A model generated the notes under the pieces. That model made no database searches. It was not told the origin of the DNA and was given only the letters and a program-made list of their open reading frames with translations. Positions 1 through 8,371 of a DNA stretch of 32,912 nucleotides are shown here, piece after piece (position 1 is the stretch's first letter; the number at the start of each line of letters is the position of its first letter). Source of the stretch: Desulfotomaculaceae bacterium (GTDB taxonomy: Bacteria; Bacillota; Desulfotomaculia; Desulfotomaculales; Pelotomaculaceae); assembly GCA_028702435.1 (NCBI GenBank), contig JAQVOX010000005.1:1-32912 (forward strand). The letters run 5' to 3'. The translations under genes and the position numbers were made by a program.

Positions 1-233
1 CTCGTCACGTCACAGATTTTGATCACATCAACAAGCTTATGGAGCTGTTTCGTCACCTGCTCTAGAATCTGGTCATCACCTTCAACAACAATAGTCATCC
101 TGGAGATCCCGGGGTCTTCAGATCTGCCCACCGCCAGGCTTTCAATATTAAAGCCCCGCCTGCTAAATAGGCCGGCTACCCTGGCCAGTATACCCGGGGT
201 GTTTTCTACTAATACGGTAAGCGTGTGTGTCAC
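1..233 (-). CDS. ilvN: acetolactate synthase small (regulatory) subunit, partial
   Basis: Regulatory subunit of acetolactate synthase (acetohydroxyacid synthase), which carries valine feedback control of the first common step of branched-chain amino acid synthesis. The visible 77 residues are an N-terminal ACT domain: an alternating hydrophobic strand, then [19 protein letters not shown] and NIESLAVG, both typical of IlvN. The C-terminal part lies outside the window. The start is GTG at 233-231, after a GGGAGG ribosome site with 8 bases between. It is the last gene seen of the ilvE-ilvD-ilvB-ilvN operon and lies 94 bases after ilvB. Family assignment is firm. Confidence 0.93.
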   Translation of the reverse strand, partial: MTHTLTVLVENTPGILARVAGLFSRRGFNIESLAVGRSEDPGISRMTIVVEGDDQILEQVTKQLHKLVDVIKICDVT

Positions 234-327
234 GATCAAAACCTCCCAATTTAGTCGTGGGTGGTTACACTTCAGCCTCTGGCCCAAATAACACAATATT
301 TTTTGCATACATCTAACATGGCCATTT

Positions 328-1986
328 TTACCCAAGCATATTATTCAAGGACTCGCCCGGCGGGACCATCGGCAGCACATTTTCTTCCCTTTCTACCATA
401 AAATCAAGCATCACCGGCTTGCTGGAACGGATCGCCTGCTCGAGTGCCTGGGCCACTTCCGACTGCTTGGTTACTCTGATCCCTTCGGCGCCAAATGCTT
501 CAGCCAACTTGACAAAATCAGGATTGAGCAGCTCAGTCTGGGAATAACGTCTTTTGTAAAATAGCTCCTGCCACTGCCTAACCATCCCTAAATAGCCGTT
601 ATCCATGATCGCTACATTAATGGGAAGTTCGTAATTAACCGCCGTGCATAGTTCCTGAATGTTCATTTGAATACTGCCGTCCCCGGCAATATTAAACACC
701 GTTTCATCAGGGCAGCCGACCTGAACGCCAATAGCTGCGGGCATACCATAGCCCATTGTGCCCAATCCGCCGGAAGATATAAAAGAACGCGGCTTGGTAA
801 AAGTATAATGCTGGGCAGTCCACATCTGGTGCTGTCCGACGTCGGTAGTGATCCGGGCATTCCCTCCGGTAGAGCGGTAAATTTGCCGGATTACAGCCTG
901 GGGTTTCAGTTCCCCGTTATCACAAAAACTAACCGGATACTCCTTTTTCCATTTCTGAATCTTTTCCCGCCAGGCTTCACCCAGTCTGGGCTGCAATATA
1001 TCAATAAGCTGCTTTAATACCTTTTTCACGTCCCCGATAATCGGCATGTCCACTTGGACGTTTTTTCCTATTTCCGCTGGATCTATGTCAATATGAATCA
1101 CCCGGGCCTCGGGAGCAAAGGTTTCCAGTTTACCTGTAACCCGGTCGTCAAAACGCGCCCCGATAGCAATCAGGAGATCGCAATCGCAAACAGCAAAGTT
1201 TGCGTACTTAGTGCCATGCATGCCGAGCATACCCAGTGACAGGGGGTGATTGCCCGGAAAGGCCCCTAGCCCCATCAGAGTAGTAGCCACCGGCGCTGCT
1301 AGAAGCTCTGCTAGACGGAGCAGTTCCGCATGGGCGCCGGAGATAATCACCCCGCCGCCGGCATAGATTAACGGTCGCTCCGAACCGGCAATGGCCCTGG
1401 CCGCTTCCATTAATTGCTGCGGATCGACCTCCCCCGCGGGCTGATAGCCCGGCAGGCTTATTGCTTCCGGTACTATATACTCGTCTATACTGGCGGAAAC
1501 ATCCTTAGGGATATCGATCAGCACCGGTCCTGGCCTGCCGGTGGTGGCAATATAAAAAGCCTCTTTAACAATGCCGGCTAGATCAGAAAGATCTCGGACC
1601 AAGTAGCTGTGCTTGGTGATCGGGAGGGTGATCCCTACGATATCAGCTTCCTGAAAAGAGTCCTTTCCCAATAAATCCTGGACAACCTGCCCGGTAATAG
1701 CCACCAGGGGCACTGAATCCATGTGGGCGTTGGCAATGCCGGTGACCAGATTAGTGGCGCCAGGGCCTGAAGTCGCCAGACAAACACCAGGCTTACCCGT
1801 AGCGCGGGCATAGCCGTCAGCCGCATGGGCTGCCCCCTGCTCGTGCCGGCAAAGGATATGCCGAATGTCAGAAGAGTATAGGGCGTCATAAATAGGTAAC
1901 ACCACTCCACCGGGGTAGCCAAAAATAGTGTCCACTGCTTCTGCTTCTAAACTCTTGATTAAGATTTCTGCCCCGGATAGCTTCAC
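328..1986 (-). CDS. ilvB: acetolactate synthase large (catalytic) subunit
   Basis: Thiamine-diphosphate enzyme that condenses pyruvate with pyruvate or 2-ketobutyrate. The N-terminal domain has FGYPGG and the catalytic Glu in [17 protein letters not shown]. The C-terminal domain has the ThDP/Mg motif GDGSIQMN...MDN. The open frame reaches an ATG at 2004 that overlaps the ilvD stop (TAATG). However, a full GGAGGT ribosome site lies inside that extension, 7 bases before an in-frame GTG at 1986-1984, giving [10 protein letters not shown] take that GTG as the start (552 aa, normal for the family). It is translated between ilvD and ilvN and is presumably controlled by the T-box upstream of ilvE. 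Confidence 0.95.
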   Translation of the reverse strand: MKLSGAEILIKSLEAEAVDTIFGYPGGVVLPIYDALYSSDIRHILCRHEQGAAHAADGYARATGKPGVCLATSGPGATNLVTGIANAHMDSVPLVAITGQVVQDLLGKDSFQEADIVGITLPITKHSYLVRDLSDLAGIVKEAFYIATTGRPGPVLIDIPKDVSASIDEYIVPEAISLPGYQPAGEVDPQQLMEAARAIAGSERPLIYAGGGVIISGAHAELLRLAELLAAPVATTLMGLGAFPGNHPLSLGMLGMHGTKYANFAVCDCDLLIAIGARFDDRVTGKLETFAPEARVIHIDIDPAEIGKNVQVDMPIIGDVKKVLKQLIDILQPRLGEAWREKIQKWKKEYPVSFCDNGELKPQAVIRQIYRSTGGNARITTDVGQHQMWTAQHYTFTKPRSFISSGGLGTMGYGMPAAIGVQVGCPDETVFNIAGDGSIQMNIQELCTAVNYELPINVAIMDNGYLGMVRQWQELFYKRRYSQTELLNPDFVKLAEAFGAEGIRVTKQSEVAQALEQAIRSSKPVMLDFMVEREENVLPMVPPGESLNNMLG

Positions 1987-2003
1987 ACCGCACACCTCCA
2001 TCA

Positions 2004-3662
2004 TTAGTCCCTGATAATTGCCCCGGTGCTGGCCGAGGTCACATGACGGGCATAACGGGCTAGATAGCCCTTCTTAATCCTTGGCTCCGGAGATTGCCAT
2101 TCCTTCAGGCGGGCAGAAATCTCAGCCTGGCTCAGGACCACATTCAGAGAATTATTCGGAATATCAATCTCAATTATATCCCCTTCCCTGATAATAGCAA
2201 TCGTGCCGCCTTCCGCAGCCTCCGGAGAGATATGGCCGATCGATGCGCCCCGGGTAGCTCCGGAAAAACGCCCGTCGGTTAAAAGAGCCACGTCCTTATC
2301 CATACCTAAACCGGCGACAGTCGCGGTGGGGGTAAGCATTTCCCGCATCCCCGGCCCGCCCTTTGGTCCTTCATAGCGAATGACGATGACATCGCCCTTG
2401 TTAATTTTCTTTTCAGTTATAGCCTGCACCGCTTCTTCCTCTGACTCAAAAACCCGGGCCGGTCCGCTGTGTTTCAACATTTCCGGCGCAACCGCAGACT
2501 TTTTCACTACCGCCCCGTCCGGGGCCAGGTTGCCGCGTAAAACGGCAATGCCGCCGCTGGAGCTGTAGGGATCCTCCACGCTACGGATCACATCACGTCG
2601 GAAAACAATCTTACCACTTAGGTTATCACCGACGGTACCGGTAACTGTCCGGGCTTCTAAATTGATTAAGCCCTTTTGGGATAATTCCGCCATGACCGCC
2701 GGGATACCGCCTGCTTCGTCCAGATCCTGCATAAAAAAGGGGCCTGCCGGGCTCAATTTGCAAAGGTTTGGCGTCCGCTCACTGGTCATATTTACCAAGT
2801 CCAAGTTTATCTCCACACCCGCCTCTGTGGCAATGGCCGGTAGGTGAAGCACAGTATTGGTAGAACAGCCCAAGGCCATATCAACAGCAAGGCCATTATT
2901 GAAGGCTTCTCTAGTCATAATATCAGACGGGCAAATGTCCTCCTGCACCAGCTTCATAATTTGCATCCCGGCCATCTTGGCCAAGCGGCGCCGGGCAGCG
3001 GACACTGCCGGAATCGTACCGTTACCGGGCAAAGCCATCCCTAGCGCCTCGGTCAGGCAGTTCATTGAGTTAGCCGTAAACATTCCGGCACAAGAACCAC
3101 AGCCGGGACATGCTGACTCCTCCACCTCGTGCAGTTCCTCCTCAGTCATGCTCCCGGCATATACTTTACCCACTGCTTCAAACAAATTGCTCAAAGATAG
3201 TTGCTGCCCATTATGGCGGCCGGCCAGCATCGGTCCGCCGCTAACCACGATAGCCGGGATATTTAACCTGGCTGCGGCCATCAACATTCCCGGCACAATC
3301 TTATCACAACTGGGAATCAGCACCAACCCGTCAAAGGGGTGGGCCTGGGCCATCACTTCAATGCTATCGGCGATCAATTCCCTGCTGGCCAAGGAGTATT
3401 TCATGCCGGTATGATTCATGGCAATGCCATCACAAACAGCTATTGCCGGAAATTCAATGGGGGTCCCACCGGCCAGGCGCACACCCGCCTTAACTGCTTC
3501 CGCAATATCATTGAGGTGCATATGACCCGGTACAATTTCATTATGCGAGTTTACTACACCAATTAAAGGAAGCTCCAGTTCCCGGTCAACATAACCCAAC
3601 GCCTTAAAAAGCGAGCGATGGGGCGCTTTCTCAATTCCTTTTTTCATAGCGTCACTGCGCAA
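2004..3662 (-). CDS. ilvD: dihydroxy-acid dehydratase
   Basis: Iron-sulfur dehydratase that turns 2,3-dihydroxy-isovalerate and its methylvalerate homologue into the 2-keto acids for valine, leucine and isoleucine. The 552-aa protein shows the family signatures: APHRSL near residue 14, SCDKIVPGM near 118, [18 protein letters not shown] near 185-202, and GRFSGATRG near the C-terminus. The position that holds Cys in [2Fe-2S] members (TPCN) reads VPGH here, as in [4Fe-4S] members such as the E. coli enzyme; the cluster type is inferred. The start is TTG at 3662-3660, preceded by AAGGAGG at good spacing; no in-frame ATG fits better. It lies between ilvE and ilvB. Confidence 0.96.
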   Translation of the reverse strand: MRSDAMKKGIEKAPHRSLFKALGYVDRELELPLIGVVNSHNEIVPGHMHLNDIAEAVKAGVRLAGGTPIEFPAIAVCDGIAMNHTGMKYSLASRELIADSIEVMAQAHPFDGLVLIPSCDKIVPGMLMAAARLNIPAIVVSGGPMLAGRHNGQQLSLSNLFEAVGKVYAGSMTEEELHEVEESACPGCGSCAGMFTANSMNCLTEALGMALPGNGTIPAVSAARRRLAKMAGMQIMKLVQEDICPSDIMTREAFNNGLAVDMALGCSTNTVLHLPAIATEAGVEINLDLVNMTSERTPNLCKLSPAGPFFMQDLDEAGGIPAVMAELSQKGLINLEARTVTGTVGDNLSGKIVFRRDVIRSVEDPYSSSGGIAVLRGNLAPDGAVVKKSAVAPEMLKHSGPARVFESEEEAVQAITEKKINKGDVIVIRYEGPKGGPGMREMLTPTATVAGLGMDKDVALLTDGRFSGATRGASIGHISPEAAEGGTIAIIREGDIIEIDIPNNSLNVVLSQAEISARLKEWQSPEPRIKKGYLARYARHVTSASTGAIIRD

Positions 3663-3714
3663 AGACCATCCCTCCTTAACTTGCCGTTCATCACGGCAGT
3701 ATACTTAGTTTTTA

Positions 3715-3743
3715 CAAAAAAATAGCCGGTTCTATGGCCGGCC
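3715..3743 (-). terminator. terminator-like hairpin between ilvE and ilvD
   Basis: On the minus strand a short GC stem (GCCGG/CCGGC, 8-base loop) is followed by a run of seven T. It sits inside the operon, so it would at most reduce read-through from ilvE into ilvD. A second inverted repeat, GCCGTT/AACGGC, overlaps the 3' end of ilvE at about 3751-3766. Confidence 0.45.
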
Positions 3744-3758
3744 CCGGTACGCCGTTTT

Positions 3759-4664
3759 TCAACGGCCACAACAACCTGTTGTTTCTTCGGGAAAGATCAG
3801 CGGGCCGTCAACCTTGGTCAATTCGCGGTAAACGGAGATTAGTTCCCGGGTCATTTTGCCCGGCCGGCCGTCAGCGATAATCCGGCCGTCAACCATTACG
3901 GTGGGAATAACCTCCGCGGCGGTACCGGTAAGGAAGCATTCATCCGCGTTATATACATCATGCAGAGTAAACACTTTTTCTTCTACAGCAATACCCTTTT
4001 CACGGGCCAAGTCCATCACAGTGTTGCGGGTAACTCCCTCCAGTATGCCAATATAGGTCGGAGGAGTGATCAGAACCCCTTTTTTTACTATAAAAATATT
4101 GTCACCGGTAGCCTCTGCCACATACCCCTCGGAGTTAAGCATAATCGCTTCCGGTACATCGGCCAGTTTGGCTTCCATTTTCGCGTAAATGTTGTTTAGA
4201 TAGTTCAACGATTTCACCCGCGGGGTTACAGCAGTAGGAATGTTCCGGCGGGTGGAAACGGTAACTATAATCAGGCCCTTTTCATATAATTCTTCCGGGT
4301 AAAGCTGGATGGAAGCAGTGATACAGAATACGGTTGGTCTGATACATTTATTAGGATCCAGCCCCAGATCACCTTTGCCACGGGTTATCACCAGACGGAT
4401 GTAGGCGTCATGCAGGTTATTTCGTCGCAGGGTCTCTAATACAACCTCTCGCATTTCATCAACAGACAGCGGAATCTCCACGTCAATGGTCTTAGCTGAT
4501 TCATAGAGACGAACCAAATGCTCATCCAATTTAAAAACCCTGCCGTTATAAGCGCGGATTCCTTCAAAAACCCCGTCTCCATATAGCAAGCCATGGTCAA
4601 AAACGGAAATAACCGCTCTCTCCTCGGGCACATACTCCCCGTCAAGATAAATAATCAGGCCCAT
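3759..4664 (-). CDS. ilvE: branched-chain amino acid aminotransferase
   Basis: PLP-dependent class IV aminotransferase for the last step of valine, leucine and isoleucine synthesis, with glutamate as usual amino donor. Visible family features are FDHGLLYGDGVFEGIR near residues 22-37, the probable Schiff-base lysine in VKSLNYLN (about K151), EATGDNIF, and FLTGTAAEV. Length is 301 aa, normal for the family; the tail ends in an unusual CCGR. The frame extends two TTG codons upstream, but the ATG at 4664 stands 6 bases after GGAGGAG and is preferred. It is the first gene of the ilv operon, about 135 bases after the T-box terminator. Confidence 0.95.
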   Translation of the reverse strand: MGLIIYLDGEYVPEERAVISVFDHGLLYGDGVFEGIRAYNGRVFKLDEHLVRLYESAKTIDVEIPLSVDEMREVVLETLRRNNLHDAYIRLVITRGKGDLGLDPNKCIRPTVFCITASIQLYPEELYEKGLIIVTVSTRRNIPTAVTPRVKSLNYLNNIYAKMEAKLADVPEAIMLNSEGYVAEATGDNIFIVKKGVLITPPTYIGILEGVTRNTVMDLAREKGIAVEEKVFTLHDVYNADECFLTGTAAEVIPTVMVDGRIIADGRPGKMTRELISVYRELTKVDGPLIFPEETTGCCGR

Positions 4665-4799
4665 CAACAACTCCTCCGTCTAACATTAATAAAATGCAAT
4701 TAAAGAAAAGCCCTATTTGGATAAAATTCTAACTCCGAATTCAACCATAAGGGTCTTTAAATTCTCATGTTATTTATAACTCCCCTCTAAAAAAATATT

Positions 4800-4862
4800 T
4801 CAAAAAAAATAAAACAACCTCTCGTCCCTGGTAGTTTTTTACAAACTGCCAGGGACGAGAGG
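4800..4862 (-). terminator. T-box controlled intrinsic terminator
   Basis: A near-perfect stem with arms at 4849-4862 and 4818-4831, extended by AGTTT/AAACT, is followed on the minus strand by T-rich sequence. The 5' arm carries the GTCCCT that would instead pair with AGGG of the T-box element to form the antiterminator. Confidence 0.92.
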
Positions 4863-5107
4863 TCAGAACCTTGCGCGTTACCACCCTGCTTGCTTCCGTA
4901 TTAGCGGAAGCCCCTAATGTGCCTTAAAGACACTACGTTATAACGGACGTCTGACCCGGCCCGGCTTACTGGTAATATTTCAGCCGGCAACTCTGGGGTG
5001 ATCTGAAGTAATGTATTCGAGGCGCCGGTTTTCAGCTCCCCCGGCTCTCTGCAGCCCAATACGCAGACTTCCTGTCCCCTTCACAGCCTTTTCAAAAATA
5101 TAGCTTA
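4800..5107 (-). promoter_or_regulatory. T-box riboswitch leader, isoleucine (AUC specifier)
   Basis: Leader RNA that senses uncharged tRNA and prevents termination ahead of ilvE. On the minus strand I see the following. Stem I has an AGAGAGCCGG distal loop region. A helix GAAGU/ACUUC sits above the specifier loop and GGGG/CCCC below it. The T-box element AGGGTGGTAACGCG lies at about 4874-4887, followed by the terminator. The triplet directly before the conserved A and the lower helix reads ATC (plus positions 5000-5002), an isoleucine codon. The tRNA-end binding bases read TGGU, which fits an A discriminator. Recognition as a T-box is firm; the specifier rests on hand folding. Confidence 0.93.
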
Positions 5108-5113
5108 TAAAGC

Positions 5114-5142
5114 AGTATACAAAAAACCCAATAATGTGTCAA
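5114..5142 (-). promoter_or_regulatory. sigma-A type promoter of the ilv operon
   Basis: Minus strand -35 TTGACA (5137-5142), 17-base spacer, -10 TATACT (5114-5119). The start site would fall near 5107, just before T-box stem I. Five of six bases match consensus at -10 and all six at -35. Confidence 0.85.
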
Positions 5143-5180
5143 GAAGTTTTACTAGTTAATATATCTTTTACTTTCAGTTT

Positions 5181-5209
5181 TTTACACTTATTTACATTTA
5201 GACTATAAA
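5181..5209 (+). promoter_or_regulatory. sigma-A type promoter of the tandem-GTPase operon
   Basis: TTTACA (5181-5186), 17-base spacer, TATAAA (5204-5209), about 80 bases upstream of the GTPase start. It is divergent from the ilv promoter, with only about 40 bases between the -35 boxes. Confidence 0.6.
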
Positions 5210-5294
5210 ACATTTATCCGGTAAAAGTCATAAACTGTACCTTAAATAAATATATAAATTATAACAAATTTACTATTAGCTAGGAGCCCTTTTT

Positions 5295-7604
5295 ATGAGC
5301 GCTCTCAATAACTTTATTTTCCAGTCAGAAGAATTAAAGGAGTTTGTTGGTCTGGAATTTAAGCCTTCCATAGCTATTCTAGGTTCATTCAATGCCGGTA
5401 AGTCTACCTTGCTGAATAGGCTACTGGGAGAAAACATCAGCCCGGTAGGAGCACTTCCAACCACTGACTGCCTATTATACTTCAATTATGCGGACTCCTT
5501 CAGCGCAAAGTATACTGGAGCCAGGGGCAAGTATGTATTTAGCGATCGTGCCCGCCTAATCTCTTTCTTAGAGGGGCGGCAGCCCTCCGGCGGACGGGTG
5601 GATATTAAACTTCCGTCTCCGATTCTTAGAAAATGTCGCTTAATTGATACGCCCGGAATAGACGCGTTCTCTCATGAATCGATGCCTCTGGCTCAACAAG
5701 CAGCAAGTGAGGCCACCAGAATTATTTATCTTTTTCACCAGCGGGGCATAGAGAACTTTAGCCGTTTATTCCTGTATAAGCTCGCGTCAATCTGGAAGCA
5801 CAAAAAGTTAGAAGATATATCCTTCTGGCTAAACTGCAGCCTGGGGGAATGCGACGGTACTTCACTTGAAGCAACACGGGCAGAGCTAAGAAAAATCTTT
5901 CTTAGCAAGGTCAGGCTAAATGCTATAAATACTTTAAGACCTGAAAATATCCAGTCAATGTGTCTATTTCTGGAAGTGGAACTTGCCCAGGATTATTTCC
6001 ATAACCTCGCTAAAAAGTTAAAAAAAGTTGATCGCGAAATACCTGCCAGGCTAAAAAAAATCACCAAAATCAAAGATGATTCTCTTTTTTTATCTGAATT
6101 CTGGACGGCACGGGAAACAGCAAAAAAGCTTTTATCCGCAACTCAATCTTTTCATTCTATGCCGCTTATAGCAAAAGAAACAGAGGAACTAATAGAATCA
6201 ATCAATTCCCTCAACGTAATTAAGATAGCCCGCAGTCTCGGTGTGCAGAGGTACCATTTAAAAGCAACGGGCCTCAAGGAAAGTAAAAAATTGATCCTGG
6301 CCCTGATTAACGAATTAATGCAGGAAAAGCAGTTGAATGGTTTGTTGGAACGCTCCAAGCTGAAGACCCTGTCCGGCGAAATTTCAAAAGAACGTTTTAC
6401 AGTAATAGCAGCAGGAGGTTTCTCTACCGGCAAATCCACATTTTTCAATGCGTTAATGAAAGAAAAAATATTACTTACGGGTAGCGGACCGACAACCTCA
6501 TCCATAACCCGAATTTCACATGGCAGTGACAAGATAGCCACTGTCCATCTGCCACTGCAAGTTACCTTGCCCATATATGAAAGTACCGGGGGGATAAATC
6601 TCCTTTGCCGCGAGGAACTGAACACGCTGGGAAAATGGCTTGCCAATGAAAATATCGTTAACTTGGAGGTCTGCCAAGATAGCCGCTACAGACAAGTGGA
6701 TAGATATGAAATGATGGCGTTACTCAGCCAAACCAGGGATTTATTTGCCACGGGGGGTTCTGCCGGGAGTAACCGGGCGCCAGCTGTTTTTAAGCCTGTT
6801 TCCGACAAAGCAATAGCACGAAAAAAAGCACTCCAAATGGTCCGGCTTACGTTTAAGGATTCAGGAACGCAGAAATTTTGCCTATCCGACCCTGCCTCAG
6901 CTAAAGAGTTCAGGGAATTAACTAAACCTGATCACGCCTTCAGGATTGCAGGCATCAACATTGAACACCCCTCCGAGCTCCTTAAAACGGCAGATTTTAT
7001 AGATACACCGGGGTTTGATTCGATCCAAAAACACTATTTCAGAGAAACCTTTGACAGCTTCCGGCAATGCGACGCCTATCTTGTCTTTCTAAATGCCAAG
7101 CATATCCTACATGATTTAGATAGAGAACATTTAAAGCTTATTTTATTACCTCAGACACTTGGTAACTTCAATAAATTTTTCTTCGTTATTAATTTCTCGG
7201 ATACTCTGCCCCCTTCCCAACGGGAAACAGTGGCAAACTACGTCCGAAGAAACTTGACTAATCCGCCCGCTCCTGATATACAGGCCATACCAAACCCAAA
7301 GATATTTCTGATTTCCGCTCTGGGTGGACTCACCGGAACAGACCGTGGCATGGAGCTTTTATTAAAAAACATTGAAGAAGAGATCATGCGTTACCGGGGC
7401 TGGGATTTTTTCAGAAATAAACTGGATGAACTCTACACCATGCTTAATGATTTTTCGGAAAAGATTACTCGTGAATTATTTCAATATAATCTCGCAAACA
7501 GCAGAAGAAAAAATAGACTGCGCCAGGCATTAGATATACTCAGGGAGTCCCGTAGGAAAATAAAAAATATCAGGAGTACTATTTATAACCTCAGGAGGTC
7601 GTGA
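5295..7604 (+). CDS. dynamin-like protein with two GTPase domains
   Basis: Large GTPase of 769 aa with two dynamin-type G domains in tandem. Domain 1 has the P-loop GSFNAGKST (30-38), a switch I threonine in PTTD (about 55-58), DTPG (118-121), and no clear NKxD (LNCSLGECD near 179). Domain 2 has GGFSTGKST (374-382), GPTTSS (398-403), DTPGFDS (570-576) and NFSD (633-636) in place of NKxD. Helical segments follow each domain (about 190-360 and 700-769). I see no membrane segment. It is far shorter than fused bacterial dynamins such as B. subtilis DynA (about 1200 aa), so the trunk/paddle region seems reduced. The start ATG follows AGGAG by 8 bases. Three small genes follow closely. A membrane-remodelling role is inferred; no specific function is known. 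Confidence 0.85.
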   Translation: MSALNNFIFQSEELKEFVGLEFKPSIAILGSFNAGKSTLLNRLLGENISPVGALPTTDCLLYFNYADSFSAKYTGARGKYVFSDRARLISFLEGRQPSGGRVDIKLPSPILRKCRLIDTPGIDAFSHESMPLAQQAASEATRIIYLFHQRGIENFSRLFLYKLASIWKHKKLEDISFWLNCSLGECDGTSLEATRAELRKIFLSKVRLNAINTLRPENIQSMCLFLEVELAQDYFHNLAKKLKKVDREIPARLKKITKIKDDSLFLSEFWTARETAKKLLSATQSFHSMPLIAKETEELIESINSLNVIKIARSLGVQRYHLKATGLKESKKLILALINELMQEKQLNGLLERSKLKTLSGEISKERFTVIAAGGFSTGKSTFFNALMKEKILLTGSGPTTSSITRISHGSDKIATVHLPLQVTLPIYESTGGINLLCREELNTLGKWLANENIVNLEVCQDSRYRQVDRYEMMALLSQTRDLFATGGSAGSNRAPAVFKPVSDKAIARKKALQMVRLTFKDSGTQKFCLSDPASAKEFRELTKPDHAFRIAGINIEHPSELLKTADFIDTPGFDSIQKHYFRETFDSFRQCDAYLVFLNAKHILHDLDREHLKLILLPQTLGNFNKFFFVINFSDTLPPSQRETVANYVRRNLTNPPAPDIQAIPNPKIFLISALGGLTGTDRGMELLLKNIEEEIMRYRGWDFFRNKLDELYTMLNDFSEKITRELFQYNLANSRRKNRLRQALDILRESRRKIKNIRSTIYNLRRS

Positions 7605-7608
7605 GTAA

Positions 7609-7803
7609 GTGGAAAACGCCAGATTGCTGGATGAACGGCTGCGCAAAATTATCCTTGAGGTTAGCAGCCATACCGGAAGGGAAATAAAAAAAAACTTGCT
7701 CCAGGATGTTGATGCAGGCGTTAACAAAGCAGTGCAAAAAAACCTTCAACAAGAAACTGTTAGAATACTTGCGCTACTAAAAAGCGCCATTGATAAATTA
7801 TAA
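7609..7803 (+). CDS. small helical protein of the tandem-GTPase operon
   Basis: A 64-aa protein starting with GTG, 4 bases after the GTPase stop. The ribosome site AGGAGGT lies inside the end of the GTPase gene. An in-frame stop (TAA) directly precedes the GTG, so this is a separate gene, not an extension lost by frameshift. The protein is charged, lacks a membrane segment and looks wholly helical, with heptad-like hydrophobic spacing (LLDERLRKIILEV, VRILALLKSAIDKL). I do not recognise a family. Position and tight coupling suggest a partner of the GTPase, perhaps supplying helices that larger dynamins carry in the same chain; that is inference. Confidence 0.75.
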   Translation: MENARLLDERLRKIILEVSSHTGREIKKNLLQDVDAGVNKAVQKNLQQETVRILALLKSAIDKL

Positions 7804-7819
7804 CTGCAGGAGGGGTAAA

Positions 7820-8119
7820 ATGGATATTAAACTGGAAAATATGAGCGGTGAAAGAAATGGCGATGTACTAATCCGGCAAATGTTGGCGGAAATCCTTACC
7901 GGCCTGAAAATTAAACTGGTGCAGCCCGTGCTGGAGGAAAATAATAAAATTGCCGGTCAGTTAAAAGATTTGCAGGAACAGGAGCAGAAAGATATAGCAG
8001 CCCTGAAAGAAAATCTAGCGGCACTAGACGTCCGGATGCAGCAACTACCTCTAGTCATCCTGACAGCCCTTAGGGATGCCATTAATCAAGTCGGTGAGGG
8101 CAACCAAAATGAAGATTGA
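7820..8119 (+). CDS. small coiled-coil protein of the tandem-GTPase operon
   Basis: A 99-aa soluble protein. The frame is open from 7790, inside the previous gene. The ATG at 7820, which follows AGGAGGGG by a few bases, is the better start (MDIKLENMSG). Residues about 30-80 are a likely coiled coil rich in Leu, Gln, Glu and Lys (LEENNKIAGQLKDLQEQEQK). Near the C-terminus the peptide ALRDAINQ is repeated as TLKDAINQ in the next protein, with near-identical DNA. The family is not recognised. Its stop overlaps the next gene by 11 bases, so translation is probably coupled. Confidence 0.78.
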   Translation: MDIKLENMSGERNGDVLIRQMLAEILTGLKIKLVQPVLEENNKIAGQLKDLQEQEQKDIAALKENLAALDVRMQQLPLVILTALRDAINQVGEGNQNED

Positions 8120-8232
8120 GCCGGCTGATCAACGGGCTGAGATAGTCAGTGCACTGGCCTCAACAATCCAGGGAAAAATTATGATGCCGGCTGAGGAAAA
8201 GACAGCTACCCTTAAGGATGCCATTAATCAAG
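8067..8232 (+). repeat. 24-bp repeat shared by two adjacent small genes
   Basis: Copies at 8067-8090 and 8209-8232 (CCCTTARGGATGCCATTAAT plus CAAG) differ at one base and lie in the same reading frame of their respective genes, encoding ALRDAINQ and TLKDAINQ. Confidence 0.85.
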
Positions 8233-8366
8233 CGAATGAAAGGATCGATTACCTTGAACAAAAATTATTTACTCTAACCACCGCACACGGACGGACAAAG
8301 GCCATGACAATAGTATTAGTTTTAGGTCTGTTGATCTTATTTTCCGTTCAGATGATTTACTTTTAA
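8109..8366 (+). CDS. small coiled-coil protein with C-terminal membrane anchor
   Basis: An 85-aa protein. The ATG at 8109 overlaps the end of the preceding gene and has a GGTGAGGG ribosome site; the frame is open further upstream but without such a site. The middle is a short coiled coil (DAINQANERIDYLEQKLFTL). The last 20 residues (about 65-85) form one hydrophobic helix ending at the C-terminus, a tail-anchor layout with most of the protein in the cytoplasm. It is the only membrane segment encoded in this operon and so a plausible membrane recruiter for the GTPase. The family is not recognised. No clear terminator follows; the next gene is convergent, 5 bases away. Confidence 0.78.
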   Translation: MKIEPADQRAEIVSALASTIQGKIMMPAEEKTATLKDAINQANERIDYLEQKLFTLTTAHGRTKAMTIVLVLGLLILFSVQMIYF

Positions 8367-8371
8367 AAAGT

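Noticed and set aside
2857-3414. 185-codon frame antisense to ilvD
   Set aside because: It lies fully inside a conserved gene, has no ribosome site and its translation resembles nothing known. Shadow of coding bias.
7560-7620. Frameshift that would fuse the GTPase and the 64-aa protein
   Set aside because: The second frame has a stop (TAA) immediately before its GTG and a proper ribosome site, so the genes are separate as they stand.
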